Part shown: in pieces, positions 14,701 through 29,700 of the stretch
How the letters are laid out: the number at the start of each line of letters is the position of its first letter
How positions within the stretch are numbered: the stretch's first letter is position 1
NCBI RefSeq assembly: GCF_036417845.1
Contig: NC_089978.1
Span: 139,494,288 to 139,558,287, forward strand
Direction: 5' to 3'
Length of the DNA: 64,000 nt
Source: Apteryx mantelli
Lineage: Eukaryota > Chordata > Aves > Apterygiformes > Apterygidae
Notes under the pieces: generated by a model
The model's input: only the letters and a program-made list of their open reading frames with translations
Databases searched by the model: none
Told to the model about the DNA's origin: nothing
Made by a program: the position numbers and the translations under genes

Positions 14701-17700
14701 TGGACACCGTTTAATATAATTAGCACTAGTCCTGTGATCAGAGAGCGGAAGAGATCACCTGAACCACCATGTCCTCCCATATGTGTAGACAACGGTCTAA
14801 TAGAAAATCTACCATGAAGGGTCCACAGACATCTATTTCTCACATGTACCCACACACCACAAACCACAGAACTCTTCCAATATCACACAGTAAAATTAGA
14901 ACACCTTTTTAACAAAATATTAAAATACCCATTTTTTAACAAAATATCAAAATATCCAAAATCTGCTACAGGAGGAGAGCTGGAAAGACCAAGAGCACTG
15001 TCAATGTCACTTATCCCTGCAACAAATTTCTGTATATTTAGATAGTCAGACCTCAATCAGGCATTTACCTGTCTTCATTTGCACAACATTATGGGTGCAA
15101 AGCTAGGGTCTTTCAGCATTGATTTAATACAAGCTTTATTTTTAGCAATTAATAATATATGTAACTGGCAGGTAATAATTCCAGAGCATAATTTGGCCTC
15201 ATGAAAAATTGTTAGATGCAAAATAAAGCCAAAATTCAAAGCAGACTAACAGGAATTTGGCACCTAGCTCACACCAAAAATCGCTTTTGAAATCCTGACC
15301 TTATATCCAATTCTGAATTAAATCATGTTAAAATAATTAGTAATGTGAAAGAATAAGCCTTACCTTTTTAGTGGGCATTTTTATTTTAAGGAGTTCTGCT
15401 TCTCGACTAAGTACATGCCAAGGTGCATGTATGCGCACAAAGCTCAATCCTTGGGTCTTATTCTGAAATATAAAACAGTGAAATATATATTTCAATATTA
15501 TTGAATAGGAATACTTCAGCAATAACATTTCCAACTAAATCATGCAACAGTAGTAGGTAAAGAGAGTGAAGAAAAAATTTCTGTTACAACTGGGACTAAA
15601 AATGACTTTTTCTTTAAAAGCTGACTCTTCTAATGCTCTAGAATTCTTTTATCAACCTGCACTACAGTGCTGCTATATGCGCACCATAAGGACACAAGAC
15701 CAGGTTATAGCTGATTTTGGAATCATGTGAACCAGAAACCCCTGAGCTACAGCTTCCACTCTCAGATATTTTGCATGTTATCCCAGTTTATTGGTGGGTT
15801 TTTGTGACTATTTGGGCCAGCAAACAGAAAACTTTTCTTCTGCTCTGGATTTTGCCCTTAGGCACCCATTTTCTATCCTGCTTAAATATTTTCTTAGTAC
15901 TTCATTGGATTAGTAGTTTCTTAAAGGGGATCAGACCCAGCATTTACTACATGAAGTGTCTGCAGTTGCAGTACCGGCCCTGATATTCAGATTTAACTTC
16001 TAAAGAGTCACATGAGTCCAATGCTTATAAAAATAACTGTGCAGAGGCAGAAGACTACACAAGATGGCCTCTGCACAGTCAGTTCTCAGGTGAGCTGAGC
16101 TGTTCAGAGGTAAACCTGAGCCATACACAGGCCTTCTAAGATTTGAAAGCAGAATCCCTGACAGAAGTAGGAAAATGAAATACAGACATGTTGATACAGA
16201 CTTTTTCCTCAATGAACTCAAATTATCTAAAAAGAACAGTAAATTACACATATGGATGTTTACTGTGACAAAAGGGGTAAAAAGTTGGGATGGAGAGTAG
16301 ACAGGGGACAGGAGGATAGATCTGGGGGAAAGATATGGAAGCGGCAGGAGGAGACTGCAAAGGCTTGGGCTAGAGCCAGGGAAGGACTGCTAAGACCAAT
16401 GATCTTTGTGAAGCAGTGCACATGCTGGGGTTTTGGTGCTAGGGCATACTGACACTTTGCATTTTCCCACCCATATGTGTGTAAGGATCAGGAGAGATCC
16501 CTCCCTTAGGGGAGAATAAACCTCCACATACGCTCCTAGATTTTGGCAAGCATCACCTCTCTGTTGGGGAGTCCGAACCACTGTCCTCCCCCTGCAACAT
16601 GAGCGGGGATCAGATGAGATGGAGGGACTGGAGGCACATAAACTTCTGAAAACCATCAGTTACAGAGTCAAGGAGCAGTAGCTACAGGCATGAGAGTACA
16701 GTAGAGGAGAAGCACAGAGGAAGAGCACTCACTACGTAAAAGCTGTGAAACAGAAGAAACTGAGGCAGCGAGCCTAACTTGATAAGGAGCATAACCAGGT
16801 TACACATTTGGCTTAAATACAAAACTCATGTGGTTGACCTGGAAGTAATTGCCTGGTACACATATAAACATTTGCAGAGGACTAAAGAAAGCATATTAAT
16901 GCACGTACAGCTTAATGTCACTGTAATCACCAAGTAGCACAAGTCTACCAAAATGGGAATATAGGTCATAGCCATGGAAACTCATACTGTCAAATTCTCA
17001 AACTTAAATTCTGTGGGAAGTTGACTCCAAAAAAGGTTTTGTTGTTGTTGTTGTTGGGGGGTTTTTTGTTTTGTTTTTGTCAAAAGCTTTGAGTTAAGGA
17101 AAGTTTTAAACAGAAAAATATGAGGTATCTGTCCATATATGTATAAATCTGAAAGACTATTGTAGCACTTTTGACTTTACCTCAGAAAAGTCTATTCTCT
17201 CAAGTCACAATGATATTTTTCTGTTTAGCATACAATTTATATGAAGCTATTTCCAACTAAAATTGTATCATATCCTATTGATATCAACATTTTAAAAACA
17301 ATATTTAATTTTTCCAAAGTGTATACATGCTTAGAACTTCCTGTAAACACCAAACACACTTTTGTTGAATGTTATACGATGCTTCCTGATTAAAAAGTTA
17401 GATTGAAATACCCCTTTCTTATGGTAACATTTTCCTCTTATTTCCCTTATAGCTGCAACATGAACCACAAAGATCACTACATTACTTTCAGTTAACATTT
17501 CTGCAGTGGAACAATGTTATTTTAAACAGCAGAATGAGTTGTTGAATGTATCTCTCATCAGTACGCAAGGGAAATTGGCTTTAAGAGAAGGAAGTAAAAT
17601 TTTACCAGGCAGGAGCAGATGTTCTGGTAATCTTTTGCTGAAAATGTATTAATAACAGATGAGAGTTTAAATTTCAGTCAGTGAAGATCGTGAGGCTTCT

Positions 17701-20700
17701 TCTTAGATTTTGGCTAAAATCAAATTTGTCCATCTGGGGGACTATACTCCACATTGGCAAGAAGAGGGACAGTATGATCTAATTGCTCATTTCCAGCTCA
17801 GGCTCATATGACTTACACAGATTGCAAAGAAAATCAGTCAGATAAATTAAGAGAGGAGACCAGATGAAGAATATGACCTTTGTATATTAGAGCAGAAATA
17901 TGTTGGAAAGTAGTACTGTTCATGAAGTAATATCAAATGCTGTGGAGTCACAGCTAACATTTAAAAATCACTCCATGGTAGGAAACTGAGATCATTTTAA
18001 TAAAGACAAATGCAAAGTCAATAAAAGTAGGAAAAGAGGAACAGGTAATTGTTGTTCAATGGTAAACAAAAAGTGCAGAACAACAGACTGCTGAATATTT
18101 AGTTAAGGATTACAAGAACCATGTTTCCCATATCTTCCTGTATTTTCCTAACCTTAAAAATTCATCAAAGAAATTTACAATAAATGCATCTCACCAATAC
18201 TTCTGTGCAACAAAAATACAACAACAAAAAAAATCAGTCTCATGTCATCTCAGGGAGTAAATCAGCTACCTACTCTTCTACTGAGCTATCAAAATAAAAT
18301 CCTGTGCCCGCTAATCTTCTCTGTTAAAGGCTCTTTGTTCTACTTTTCAAGCCTTTATCTGCAGCAGTTGCAGTTGTCCTTTTGCATGACCTTTTTGTCT
18401 TTATTATTATGATCACCAGTGAAGATATGTTCAACTCACTTGTTCCCGGAGGGCTTATTCTATTGCAAACATCACCAAAAGTTAAAACTTGTTTTTCTCA
18501 TTGACAGTGTGGATTTATGACTATCTACTGGAGACATTTACCAAACAGTGTAATTTGGTTAATCAGCTGAGATAATCAAGGTACATGTTTTTGTGAATGC
18601 AGTTTAATATTTGCTCTTACAAAATGCTGTCAATCTTCTATTTTGAGTACTCCCAATCACTTGCTCATTGACTCCCCTCTAGATGCATCACTACAGCTAC
18701 ATGTTGCACTGGCTAATATTATTTTTGTCTTATCATTCAGATGTTATTTAATACAGCAGCCCTTAATCAAGTCCTTTTTCACTTACAGCTGATGTCTCAT
18801 GGGATTTTATTCTTGGCCCTGCATTGTTCTATGTCTATATCATTGCACTGCCTGATTATATTACTCAAATGACTTTAAGTATTGTTATGCTGATGACAAA
18901 CAGGTTTGTTGCTCTCCTGATCCTTTTTTGTCAAATCTATATTCTGTACAACAGAGTTCTTAATTAAGTTTCAGGAGTGGAAGTTTTTTCAATACGTTGG
19001 TTCTGAATCATTCAGGGTATATTTTTAGCTTGACTTCTTTTTTATTTTGTAAAGGTGTTTTGGGCCTTCCCATTTTAATAGAAAAACTCAGCATTAAAGT
19101 CAAATGAAAGAAAATCTGGAAGGCCTGTTTTGCTTTTCAGTCAGCACACGAAGGGAGACTTTTTTTTAAGGGATACTTTTTCTATCTTTCATGATTTAAC
19201 AATAAAATAGCTTATTATCTGTATCAACTGCAAATTTAAGATTTATTATAAAGTTATCATCATCAAGGCTGTAGCAGAAAATTTATTAGAACTATAAAGC
19301 TCTCATATATATGAAAATAAAGTATATATTCTTATCGATTATATTTTGACTAGTGAAAACTGAAAAAGTGAGTTCTTTAGTTAAAATCTAAATGTTCTGA
19401 AACCTGGCTAGACAAGCATAATAGCTAGACAAAGCAGAGAAGGTCTCTGACTGAAAATTTAGATTTGCCACTGATTTTAGGTTTCTAGAAGTCAGATTTC
19501 AACTGAAAAATCTGACGTTCTAAAGTTAGGGGCAGATCCATATTTTTCACCCACTTTGGCAGTTACAATTTTACAACTATAACATGGAATATTTTTGAAC
19601 TACTATAGCACAACTATCGTACTTTATTAATCTTTGTCTAGTACACAATTTCTCAACTCTGGTTCTTGCAGGGACAGCTCATAGATCATGGAGACATACT
19701 ATGAAGCCTTCTCTGTGTAAACAGGAGTTTGTGAAGAAGTCCTGTTGCTCCATAAAAGCATGCCATGTAAAAGGTGGAGTACTGCATGTCTAACTCAAGG
19801 ATTTCTCATGGTGCCATTATTTTGTCAGGCCACTTAACTCCTACTTCACCTCATTCAGATAACACGTGTCATGTGTCGTCCTGAAGATGATGTGTTCTCA
19901 ACAGTTTGTGTAGACACCTCTAATATGATCTACAGCATCGTACTCTCCTAAAGGCATTATATTTTTAGTCACAGTCAAGACAGCAAAAAGTATAAAAATA
20001 ATTACACACTGGTAGAGTCTCAGGCTTTTTTATGACGTTAACATATTGCTGCTAGCAACTCTGCTCCTACAAAATTCATTGTTGAATGCTGCATTTTGGA
20101 AAGTCTTTCTCACGATTTCCTCATGATGAAATAACTCATTACTCATACCATATCAAAAAAATATAACCCTTTTGGTAAATAATTATTTTAAAATACTTGT
20201 CCAAAGAAATAAATTTTTGCTGTGTATGCCATTATGAAGAAGAAAGTAACACTGATGGGCAGAAAGAACCTGAACAGAAATGATTAACTACTATCTAATT
20301 TTTATATTATCCCCCAGCCCAAGGGAATGCTGAAGTTTCTTATGATTTTTTTTTAAATATATATAGGAAGTGGAAAGGTATAAACTAAAAACCTGAAGCA
20401 TGTAAACTTCCTTCCTACAAAGGCAAACTATCTGGGCATTTGGCATTTTATCCTTCTGTGATCATTAAATAGACAGAAAAATAGCAAACATATCCAGAGA
20501 GCAAGTTTGTAATGGCTTCAGTTAGTATAGCCAGTCATCTTTTGCTGACATGTGCGATACCAGCTACACCAGGTAAGCAACGAGACAGTTTTTAGAGAAG
20601 GAGTCAGTTCCCGATAGCTCAGTAAAAGTAATCATCTTCCCATTAATTCAGTCACCAGGTGGGTCTGTCACATCTTCAAATTCAATTGCTCAGAATTAAC

Positions 20701-23700
20701 AGCTAGTCTCCTGATACCACCCCTGAAATTTAGGCAAATAACAATGTGGTGTGATAATGCAAATAAAGCTCAATTACTTCTTACTATCACATGGCTCTGG
20801 TCACATACGTTTTACAAAAGCTGAGCCAAATAATGAGCTTTTGGCCCCCTGCATGGATATCTCATGATGGAATGATACTGCATGACCAGATTCAGATTGT
20901 GACTGTGAAAGCATCTATGTTTTGTGCTGAAAGTATTGGGCCTCAATCTGTGCGAGGATTAGCATTTTGCTGATTTTACCATTTCACATCCAAGATGCAA
21001 AAACAATTTATAAAGCATGAATACCTAAATGTATGTCAGTTACATTACAGAAAGGAATGGTGGGGTACTAGTCAGGGTGGTGTGAACCAAGATGTCCATG
21101 CAGAGCAAGTCCCTGCTCGTGTTATCTGTATGTTTATGGGCAAATAACTTACTTTCTGTCTGTCACTGGTTAAATGAAGATAATGGAACCTCCCTCTGCC
21201 AAAAGAGGGTTGTGAAGATAAATATGCTAGAGACTATGAGGTGCTTAGATACTATAGTAAACAGATAAAGGGTGGAGCAGATCAGTAAGTTCACAGCCAA
21301 TAGCCATACCATGCATCTCATGATCTCTCCCATTTTCCTTCCAAAACAGTAGTCATTTTACCTTTTCCTTAGCTTTTCCTTTTCATTACTTCTCTGCGGT
21401 ACAGACCATCCTTACTGTATGGCTGTACAGTGCCTACCATAATCCTCATTAATGACTGCAGATTCTACTGTAACTGTATTAAAAATAATTAACAGTGAAC
21501 ACCAACAGCTCCAGTAAGAAGTCTCACTCCTGAAAGACAGCCAGTCTTATGCAGCACAAGCCTAAAGATGCAGAGCACAGGTCTGTTCAGGCACAGCAAA
21601 GCTAAACTCCATGTAGTTCACATAGTTTGGTTTATTTTTAACTGCTCAACAATACACTAAGCAGACATGCTCAAGTCTAAATTTCAGATCTTAAGCAAAG
21701 CTGCAGTAGTTTACACATTTTGACAGTTTGTCTTTCGCTTTCTTCATTTCTGCCAACAGTGACAGTGTTAATGTCCTGTTTATTTTATTTTCTTACTCCC
21801 ACCTCCAAACATAAACAGTTAAAGAATATGCTAGTGTACATAAGCAAAGAACAGAACAACTTGGAATGAAAGCTCTGGTCAAAATGCTTTAAAAGAAACT
21901 ATCTAACCTTAATTCCTTAGATAAAGCATTGTGGAATGAAACAGTTGACTTTGCAAATCCTTTGCAAGTGTTTCTTCACAGCATGCCTACCTTTCCAACC
22001 AAATTCTCCCAACTCACATATAGACAGAAAGTGTCTCTGAACGGAAGATGATACAGGAAGCCTACAAATACAGGCATGCTTTCCTTGAACATGATGGGAA
22101 CTTTTAACAACATGCTACAGAATGAAAATGAGCTGTTGCACTCAAGCGCAAATGTAGAATAGGTTGTTAAGTCTGCCAAATACAGAAAAGGCACAGAACT
22201 CAGCATTATTGCAGTATTCACTGCAGAACCAATATAGAGGTAGACAAAAATGAATGGCAGTCATGACATATTTGTAAATTTTTTCTGAAAACATCTAAAT
22301 ATATATTTTGAATTTTAAAATTAGTGTATTTTCCTGGTTATTTTCTATGTATTTATCTATGGTGATTCATTACTACGGTATAAAAAGTGCGACTTTCAAA
22401 CAGCAGAGCAAAATCTTCCCTATTTGTTTAGACTAACTTCATCAGCAAGTCTCTCCTATGTCAATGACTCAAATTTCTTGCTACCAGAGCAAATCACACT
22501 TTAAATACATCTTCTGAGACTGAAGGATATCAAAAAAATAATAATAAAATGCAAAAGGAAAAAAAGAAAAAAAACACCCAAATCAGACTTCCCAGAAAAA
22601 GAAGGAGGAGTGTGTCTACTCTACCACCTCTTGTATTTTGGCAAGGTCAATGGAAAAACACATAATCAGCTGGCCTCATTACATTTAGTGCCAAATTAGC
22701 TAGCAATATAAGCCAATCTTCTGTAAAATACATCATAATCAAACTTGATTATTAATAATAAAATCAACAAAGTTCTTGAGGCCAAAGAGTTAATATTTAA
22801 AAGGGCAGAATGTAATTCCTCTTGAGGGAATGAAACACTAATCTTCACAGAGATTTATGCTCTAACCAGTTTTCCAGATGAAGCAGCAAGAGCATGGAAG
22901 TCAATCTTTAGACTGGATAACAGGCATGTTACCAGTAGAGGAATTAATGAAATGGAGATTGAGCCCCCGTTCCAGCAAATTCAATCTCAAGGAAAACAAG
23001 ATGGAAAAATGAACCTAATGAAAAGAGGGGTTAGGATACCAAACTGAAAAACAGTGGAATGGTAAAGGACATCAGGTGAAGTTAATGGGAGGCAGGTTCA
23101 AAGCCAACAATAGGACACAGATCTTCATGCAGTAGCTAATGCCTCTGTCTTCACAAAAAACTTTGTGTATGCAAGAATTTTACAAGTGTTAAAGAAAAAA
23201 AATGGACAAGAATTGGAAGAGAGCTTCACTGAAGGTTACTAGAAAGACAAACTATATCAAGCAGGGAAAATCACCTGAAAATAGCTGGAGTCTGGGAGAA
23301 TATTAGAGTAAAAGTATCATAAATGCCTGTCCTGTTCTTATTCTTTCCTAAAAATTTTCATGTTGCTACTGTTAGATACAGCATGCTGCTTTAGATGGAC
23401 TCAGTCTCAAACAATATGGTCATTCTTATGGCCATTATAGCTGACAAAACTAACAGGAGGAGTTTTAGGCCCTTCTTTCTTCCCAGCACCTGACCTCCTA
23501 TTTCTTGCTGTCAGCTCTCCTTCAATTAACTGCATAGACAAAAAAGGCACAGTAAGCAATATACTCACTGTACTCATCCTTGGATAGAGTACAGGCCTCT
23601 GACACACCTTAATCAGAGGAGGCACCTGAATGACAAGTTGACCCACAATTGGCTAGCAGCTTGTTCGCTTAGTGGTGGAGAGGATCCTTACTGCTGAATG

Positions 23701-26700
23701 CCAGGCTATGGTGACCGTGCGGGTGCTCACACCACACCTGATTTCTGCCATACCCCACCTTGCATCTAGAGAGTAAAGGGGACTCAAGAGCAGTCATTAG
23801 TTTATAATCTGACCACTACAGATTCTCTGTCTTCAGGTTTTGTTATCACCTGGTGGTTATATTATAACAAATAATACAGATTATGAGACAATTGCCTTCC
23901 CTCTGATGTTTTAATGAGAATATCAGGTTAGGCTATCAGATGATGCAATTTGGCACAGCTTCACTACATTAACAGAGCTGTTCAGATAGGCACAATTAAA
24001 GGTTATGACCTGACAACAGAGCACACTCAAGTCTGGCTCACAGAGGTTTATTGGCAAGGGGAAAAGATGAAAATTAATTTGGAAATTGCAAGCACTGATT
24101 AAAGGGAAGAAAAATCCAGGTTAAAGTCAGCACTAAGAAAAGATTTTTAATATATTTTATTTTTGAGAATTAAGGGCCTAAAATAATTTTGTCTTCACCA
24201 ACCAGCCAACCAAAAGCTAATGGTGCTGTTTTGGCATGTGTCCAAACACTCTGGTTACTTGAGAAAATACACTTCTCTTCTTGCACAGTATGAGGGAAAT
24301 TGTTTTATTTTTTGTAGCTGTCAACAGGAGTAAATAGGAGCACATTTGAAGCAGAGCATACTCCATGCCTGCTTCTGAAAGCCATTTCTCTTTTGGGCCA
24401 AAAGATCGCAGTTTGGGTGACTCAGCATACAACAATGCTCAAAAATTGTTTTGAAGGTTACAAAGAATAATGAGCCATTTTCTACTAGGACTGGATATGA
24501 AAACATTAGTTAGATGGGGAAAGTGGATGCTAGAAGAGGTCACCAATATATCTCTCTTTAGTACATTTTCATAGTCAAAAATCACAGCGGTGGGGGGAGA
24601 CAAGACTTTTCACCATGATCAAAACGTTTAAATTTAAACTTCCTCTAAGCATGTATTGTTTGAGGAGTCCACTCCATCTCAGACTGCAGTCTCTGATTGC
24701 AGTGAGTTTCACCAGCAATATCATTTTGATTATTATTAAATTGTACTTACAGTCCTGGTGCTATTCATTTTAGGTTTTACAACAATGTGTGGGGAAGAGC
24801 AAAGACAGACTGCAGAAGAATAGTGCCATTTCTTGCATTTCTGCAGCAAGTGAGACAACTAAATACAGTAATCTCTTTTTTTCTTTGTCCTAAGCACACA
24901 CAGTGCAAGGGACAAGACTGCATTTCCAACAGCTCAGCAATCATCCCAGGTGTAATAGAGCCACTCTGCCTCAGGGACTAGTTCTCTGCATCCTAGGACA
25001 TCCTAAAGAAGCAGGTCCAAACCAGTGAGGCACAAGCATGTTACAGATGAAGCGCAAAGCTCAAGCTGATAAGTTCTGTTGGACACTCGCAGGCTCTGCA
25101 GATGATTAGAGGGCAGCAGCAGCAGCATCTCAATCTGAACAAATCATCAAGCAAGGAAAAATAATTCCTTGAATCATTGCAGCTAAGCCTAAGAGAGAAG
25201 TTTGGCAAAAAGGCTGGGGGAATCAGTGTCCAAGAAATACCTCTTTCATGGATGGAAAGAGTAGTATTACACCATTTTTGGAGCTCTAAGAAACCCTCCT
25301 CTCTGTCTAATGTGGTACCTAGGCTGGAAATAATATTTTCCCCATAGGGGGCATAACAAACACTATTAAAACCAGCCAGTAAATGGACAGTATTAGATTT
25401 CTCAGAAATGTTAATTAGCCAGCACTTCCCAGTGATCTCTGTAGAACATGCTGGTTTTTCAAAAGTTTTGAGACTCAGTCCCCAGTACACCCTATCCCAC
25501 TGGGTCTCTCTCCCATCTCTACCGCTAGTCTCGACTGCCCCAAAATACAATCACTTAGTAGATATCAGTAGAACACCTCTTACAACACATGCTTAGCCGC
25601 AACATGACATTTTAAGTTATAATACTACATTGCATTCATCCATCCTAGCAATATTGCTTTGTATATTGCATAACCCATGCTGGCCAGATTCAGCTCTCAT
25701 CTCCATCAGCAAAAGTCTGAAGTTGTTCTATTGAAAACAAGGCAGCCTCTCTGGATTTATAGTTTACTCTTTTGTAACAAAAATAAAATAAAATAAACTT
25801 AAATGGGATTAACCATCAGCTATTTTGGTTGTTTGGTCAGTCACCTGTCAGGTCTAAAAAATAAAAAATAAAATAATAATAGTAATAATAAAACAGTTGC
25901 TAAACAGTTGTAACTGATACGTGAGCTTCAATTGCTGTTATTATTCTCAGAACAAATTGTCATCAATGTTATTACCATAATAATGTTTGGTAAAGCTTGA
26001 CATGTTATAAAGTTGTAAAGTAAAATTTCACAACAGCATTCGATAAAATTGTATTTTGACAAAATTTTATTTTGGGGTTGCTGTTGAGCTATGACAATTT
26101 ATGTAGAATGCTGAACAAATTGCTTCTAGAGACATAAGGTTCAGGTGGGTCATTAACTTGCAACTATGCAAAAAGATACTTAGCAGATAGAATGAAGAAT
26201 ATGAATATTACCCTCATACAATGCCAAAGTTTTGTGCCTTAAGAGAAATGAAATAGCAAAGCAAAAATGTAAGACTTCTCATTCCAACCCTGGTGGTATC
26301 ACAGAATTTGAAATTTGCAGGAAATCAGAATGAGATTTTTGTAATAAATATGGTGCTATTCACTGATAGTAGTAAGTACCTTCATCCACATCTTAAATCC
26401 CTTTAATGCCTCATTAGAAGTATTCCTATTTTCCCATATTCATAAATCTTTTTGCTTGCTCTACATCAGCTCACTCAAAGAAAATGGTGTGGTACCTCTG
26501 TCTAGACAGCTTTTTTTTTTTTTTTTTTTAATATTACATTACATTGAACATTTTTTGTAGCTTTGCTTCAGCATGTTTCTGCCATACTGAATATTACTAG
26601 AAAGTATTATTATTTTCTGATAAATATTAAAAGGTCAGAAAAGGGGGCTACGTAACAAAACTCCACGTGCTCTGCTAGGCTGTGTCTTCATAATTGGCAG

Positions 26701-29700
26701 ATATGTTCAGAACAAAACAGCCAAAGCATACGTAGCAAAAAACAGCCATGAGCGGGAGAGAATTCTATCTGCTTTTTATGTTGCTCAGAGGCCAAGGATG
26801 CTTGAGCCAAATCTTTTCTGTAGGTCAGGTATTACAACCTGTAGTCACATCCTGCATCCTTATATGCATTTCCCTCTGTACATCAGGGTAGCTATTCATA
26901 AGTGCTTTCTGAAGCAAAGAATTCCCTTCATATTAGTGTTATTAAGGGCTGCAGAATCTAACCATCACTTTTTAAGCTCTGATAGAGCCACACACTTAAG
27001 TCTGCATCTTAACAGCATTCACAAACAACCTTCCTCCAGTAAAAGCTCTATTATGCCAAGTTTGGAGTTCCTTGCTGAAGTGTGTTCCTAAGGACTTCAG
27101 TGACTACCTGCCTGAGAAAATCTGAGAAACTGCTACAGCATTCCATGTTCTCAGATCCCTGGCATTGCTGTATGGTACATGTTAACATATAGGAACAGTT
27201 CAGAGGCGATCATGCATCAAGCAGTATCGTTAACTCTAAATTTATCAGAAGGGATACATCAGGATTAAAATCCAGAAGAATTTTTTTTTTTTAACTCCTT
27301 TTGGGACTCTTCAGTAAATACATGTGTTTCAAGCAAAACTGCAATTTATTTTAAGGAGGCATCACTAAATCTGTTTAATTAATACTCATCAGAAGATGTT
27401 TTTTGTTCACAGCATGCAATAGTGACACTAGTCTGATAGCAGAGACTGAGTTATACTGCAAAAGTGGCAGTAAGAAAAAGCAAGCGAGCAAAAATATTTA
27501 GCAGATTTGAGTAGTAACTGGCAACCAATAAGAAATGAACAGACAGCAAAAAATTAACTGCATATTTTGGCTTATATGAGAAACAGTACAGAAAATTGTG
27601 CCTTTGCCTTCCATTACTACACATTCTGACTGGCAATTTATATTACATGAATCTTGTATTTGCTGTCAAGGATAGTTTAAATGCATTGTAATATCTTTAA
27701 CCATAAAATTCTTTGGTCAGACTGAGATCTCATTTACATGAGTTTGAGAGGATAGTATATACCACTGTTTCTTTGTACTCCCGCTGCAATTTGTTTCGGC
27801 TACCCTGTTCCAATTCCTTTAACCAAGATTATCATTTGAGTGCAACAGCCTCTATCTTTTTGTTCTGTGCTTATTCAGGACGCACTGGGTTCTCATCTAT
27901 TGGATATCCCAACAACTGTAAACAGCAGTAATCACATTGATTCCAGACCTGGGTATAACACTTTTACACATAATGTTAAAACATTGAAAATATGATTTCA
28001 AGTTTAGCATTAACTATTAAAAATATTGAGCAGAGCTTTTTCCAAAAACCTTCACACATCTATCACAGATAATTGAACAGATGTTTCAGCTGAAACAAGC
28101 TTCAGCTGGAACATTCACAAATACACAAAATGATCTCTTAATACTGGTTGGATATTATGTTTTTAAATCTTTCTTAAATTTCATGTCAATAAAGAGTGTT
28201 AACTAAATATCTGCAACATGTGTTAACTCTTTTCAAATATTTATAGAGTTGGTTTACAAAGAAAAAAAAAGAAAAAAAAAAGAAAATACAAGTAATTGCA
28301 ATGCTTCATTTTGACCAAAAGTACACATACACAACAGCTTAATAACTCTGAAAGTCTAAAAAGTATCCTCTAAAAAGTCACCTCATGTTAAAAAAATAAA
28401 TATATATATTTTTAAATATACACACACATTGTACACACATGCCCAAAACTGAGTCCTCTGCTTGAATTATGCCCCTCCAGGAAAACTGCCTTTGCGTTCA
28501 AACCTTCCCCCTGCCAAATATTTAGCATGGAGATATAGTATGCAATATAGTAGCATGGAGAATAAGTAAGAATGAATGAGTAGGAGCATCCCTCGATCAC
28601 ACTTTGGTCTTCTCTAAGGCAGGCAATTGACTGCAGGAGTTCATATAACTGGATAATGAATTTGTTCACCCAGTTCACCACCAAATCTTATTTTTAAGAA
28701 AGTGATTAGTTCTCAACTGGATCAGCACTTTGAGTGATTGACTCCCAGCAGATCTGCAAGACAAGGGCTAGCACCTCGTCAACAGAGATAGGGAAGAAGG
28801 GGCCAGACCCACAGAAGCCCTAACTTAGATCAGCCTACACTGCCATGAAGCTGTACCTTGAAGATTCTTGCAATTATGAAAAGTTTCTACGTCTTTGTTT
28901 CCCCACCCCCACAAATTAATCATTGCATTGGTATGAATGACTAAAAACTTTAGATCAGTCATAAATGTATTTTCCATTAAAAATATCATTCCAAAACACC
29001 ATAGTGGACAGCCATTCATCAATGTCTAATCATAATATAGTTGCAAAACTCAGTTTGTTAGAAAAAAGTAATAAGTAGGGCACCTTCTGCTGTCAACTGA
29101 ACAAAAGATTGAAAAGCAGTATTTAATAACTATAATTTATAAATGGTTTAATTTGTACTTATTTTGTTATTAATAACTGGAAATTTATGATTTTTACTTA
29201 TTACTATTACAGGCAGGTGGCAGAATAAAGACACAAATTCTCTGAGCAGGAAGAAAAGCTGAAGAAGTACAAAGGACATGTGCTGGCAAAAGAAAAACAT
29301 TGGGTGAAGAACAAAAGCAGCAGAAAGTACACCTGCTCAGAGGTTTTTCATTTGTAAAAACTGAGAGAACTACAAAGATAGAGAATTAATACAAGAATGC
29401 TGCTAACAGACAGTTGTCAATTTTTCATTCTTGTTCCCCTTACATGAATGTAAGTTTACCCTGTCCTGTTTCCACTTGAAAGAGCACTTTGATTTGTACT
29501 AAGGAAATGGCCTTGGTCTTGCATATCTTCCATCTTCACATCTGTTTTTACGGATCCACATGGTGGGAAGATGCCCACTGTCTCACTTCATCAATTTGGC
29601 TTACAATTTAAGTGTATAGTTCTTTGACTACACTTATTAATGTGGTTTTAATTATACTGAAATATTCTGTAATTATATGCTAACTACTCTTTGGTAATTA

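Larger units (their letters stand above)
8955..15363 (-). other. ANO2: ANO2 intron 4
   Basis: 6,409 bp. It contains a possible old interspersed repeat (12391-12460), a G12 run (13111-13122) and a possible LINE 3' coding remnant (14350-14395). Many open frames of 60-130 codons occur, none recognisable. Confidence 0.85.
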
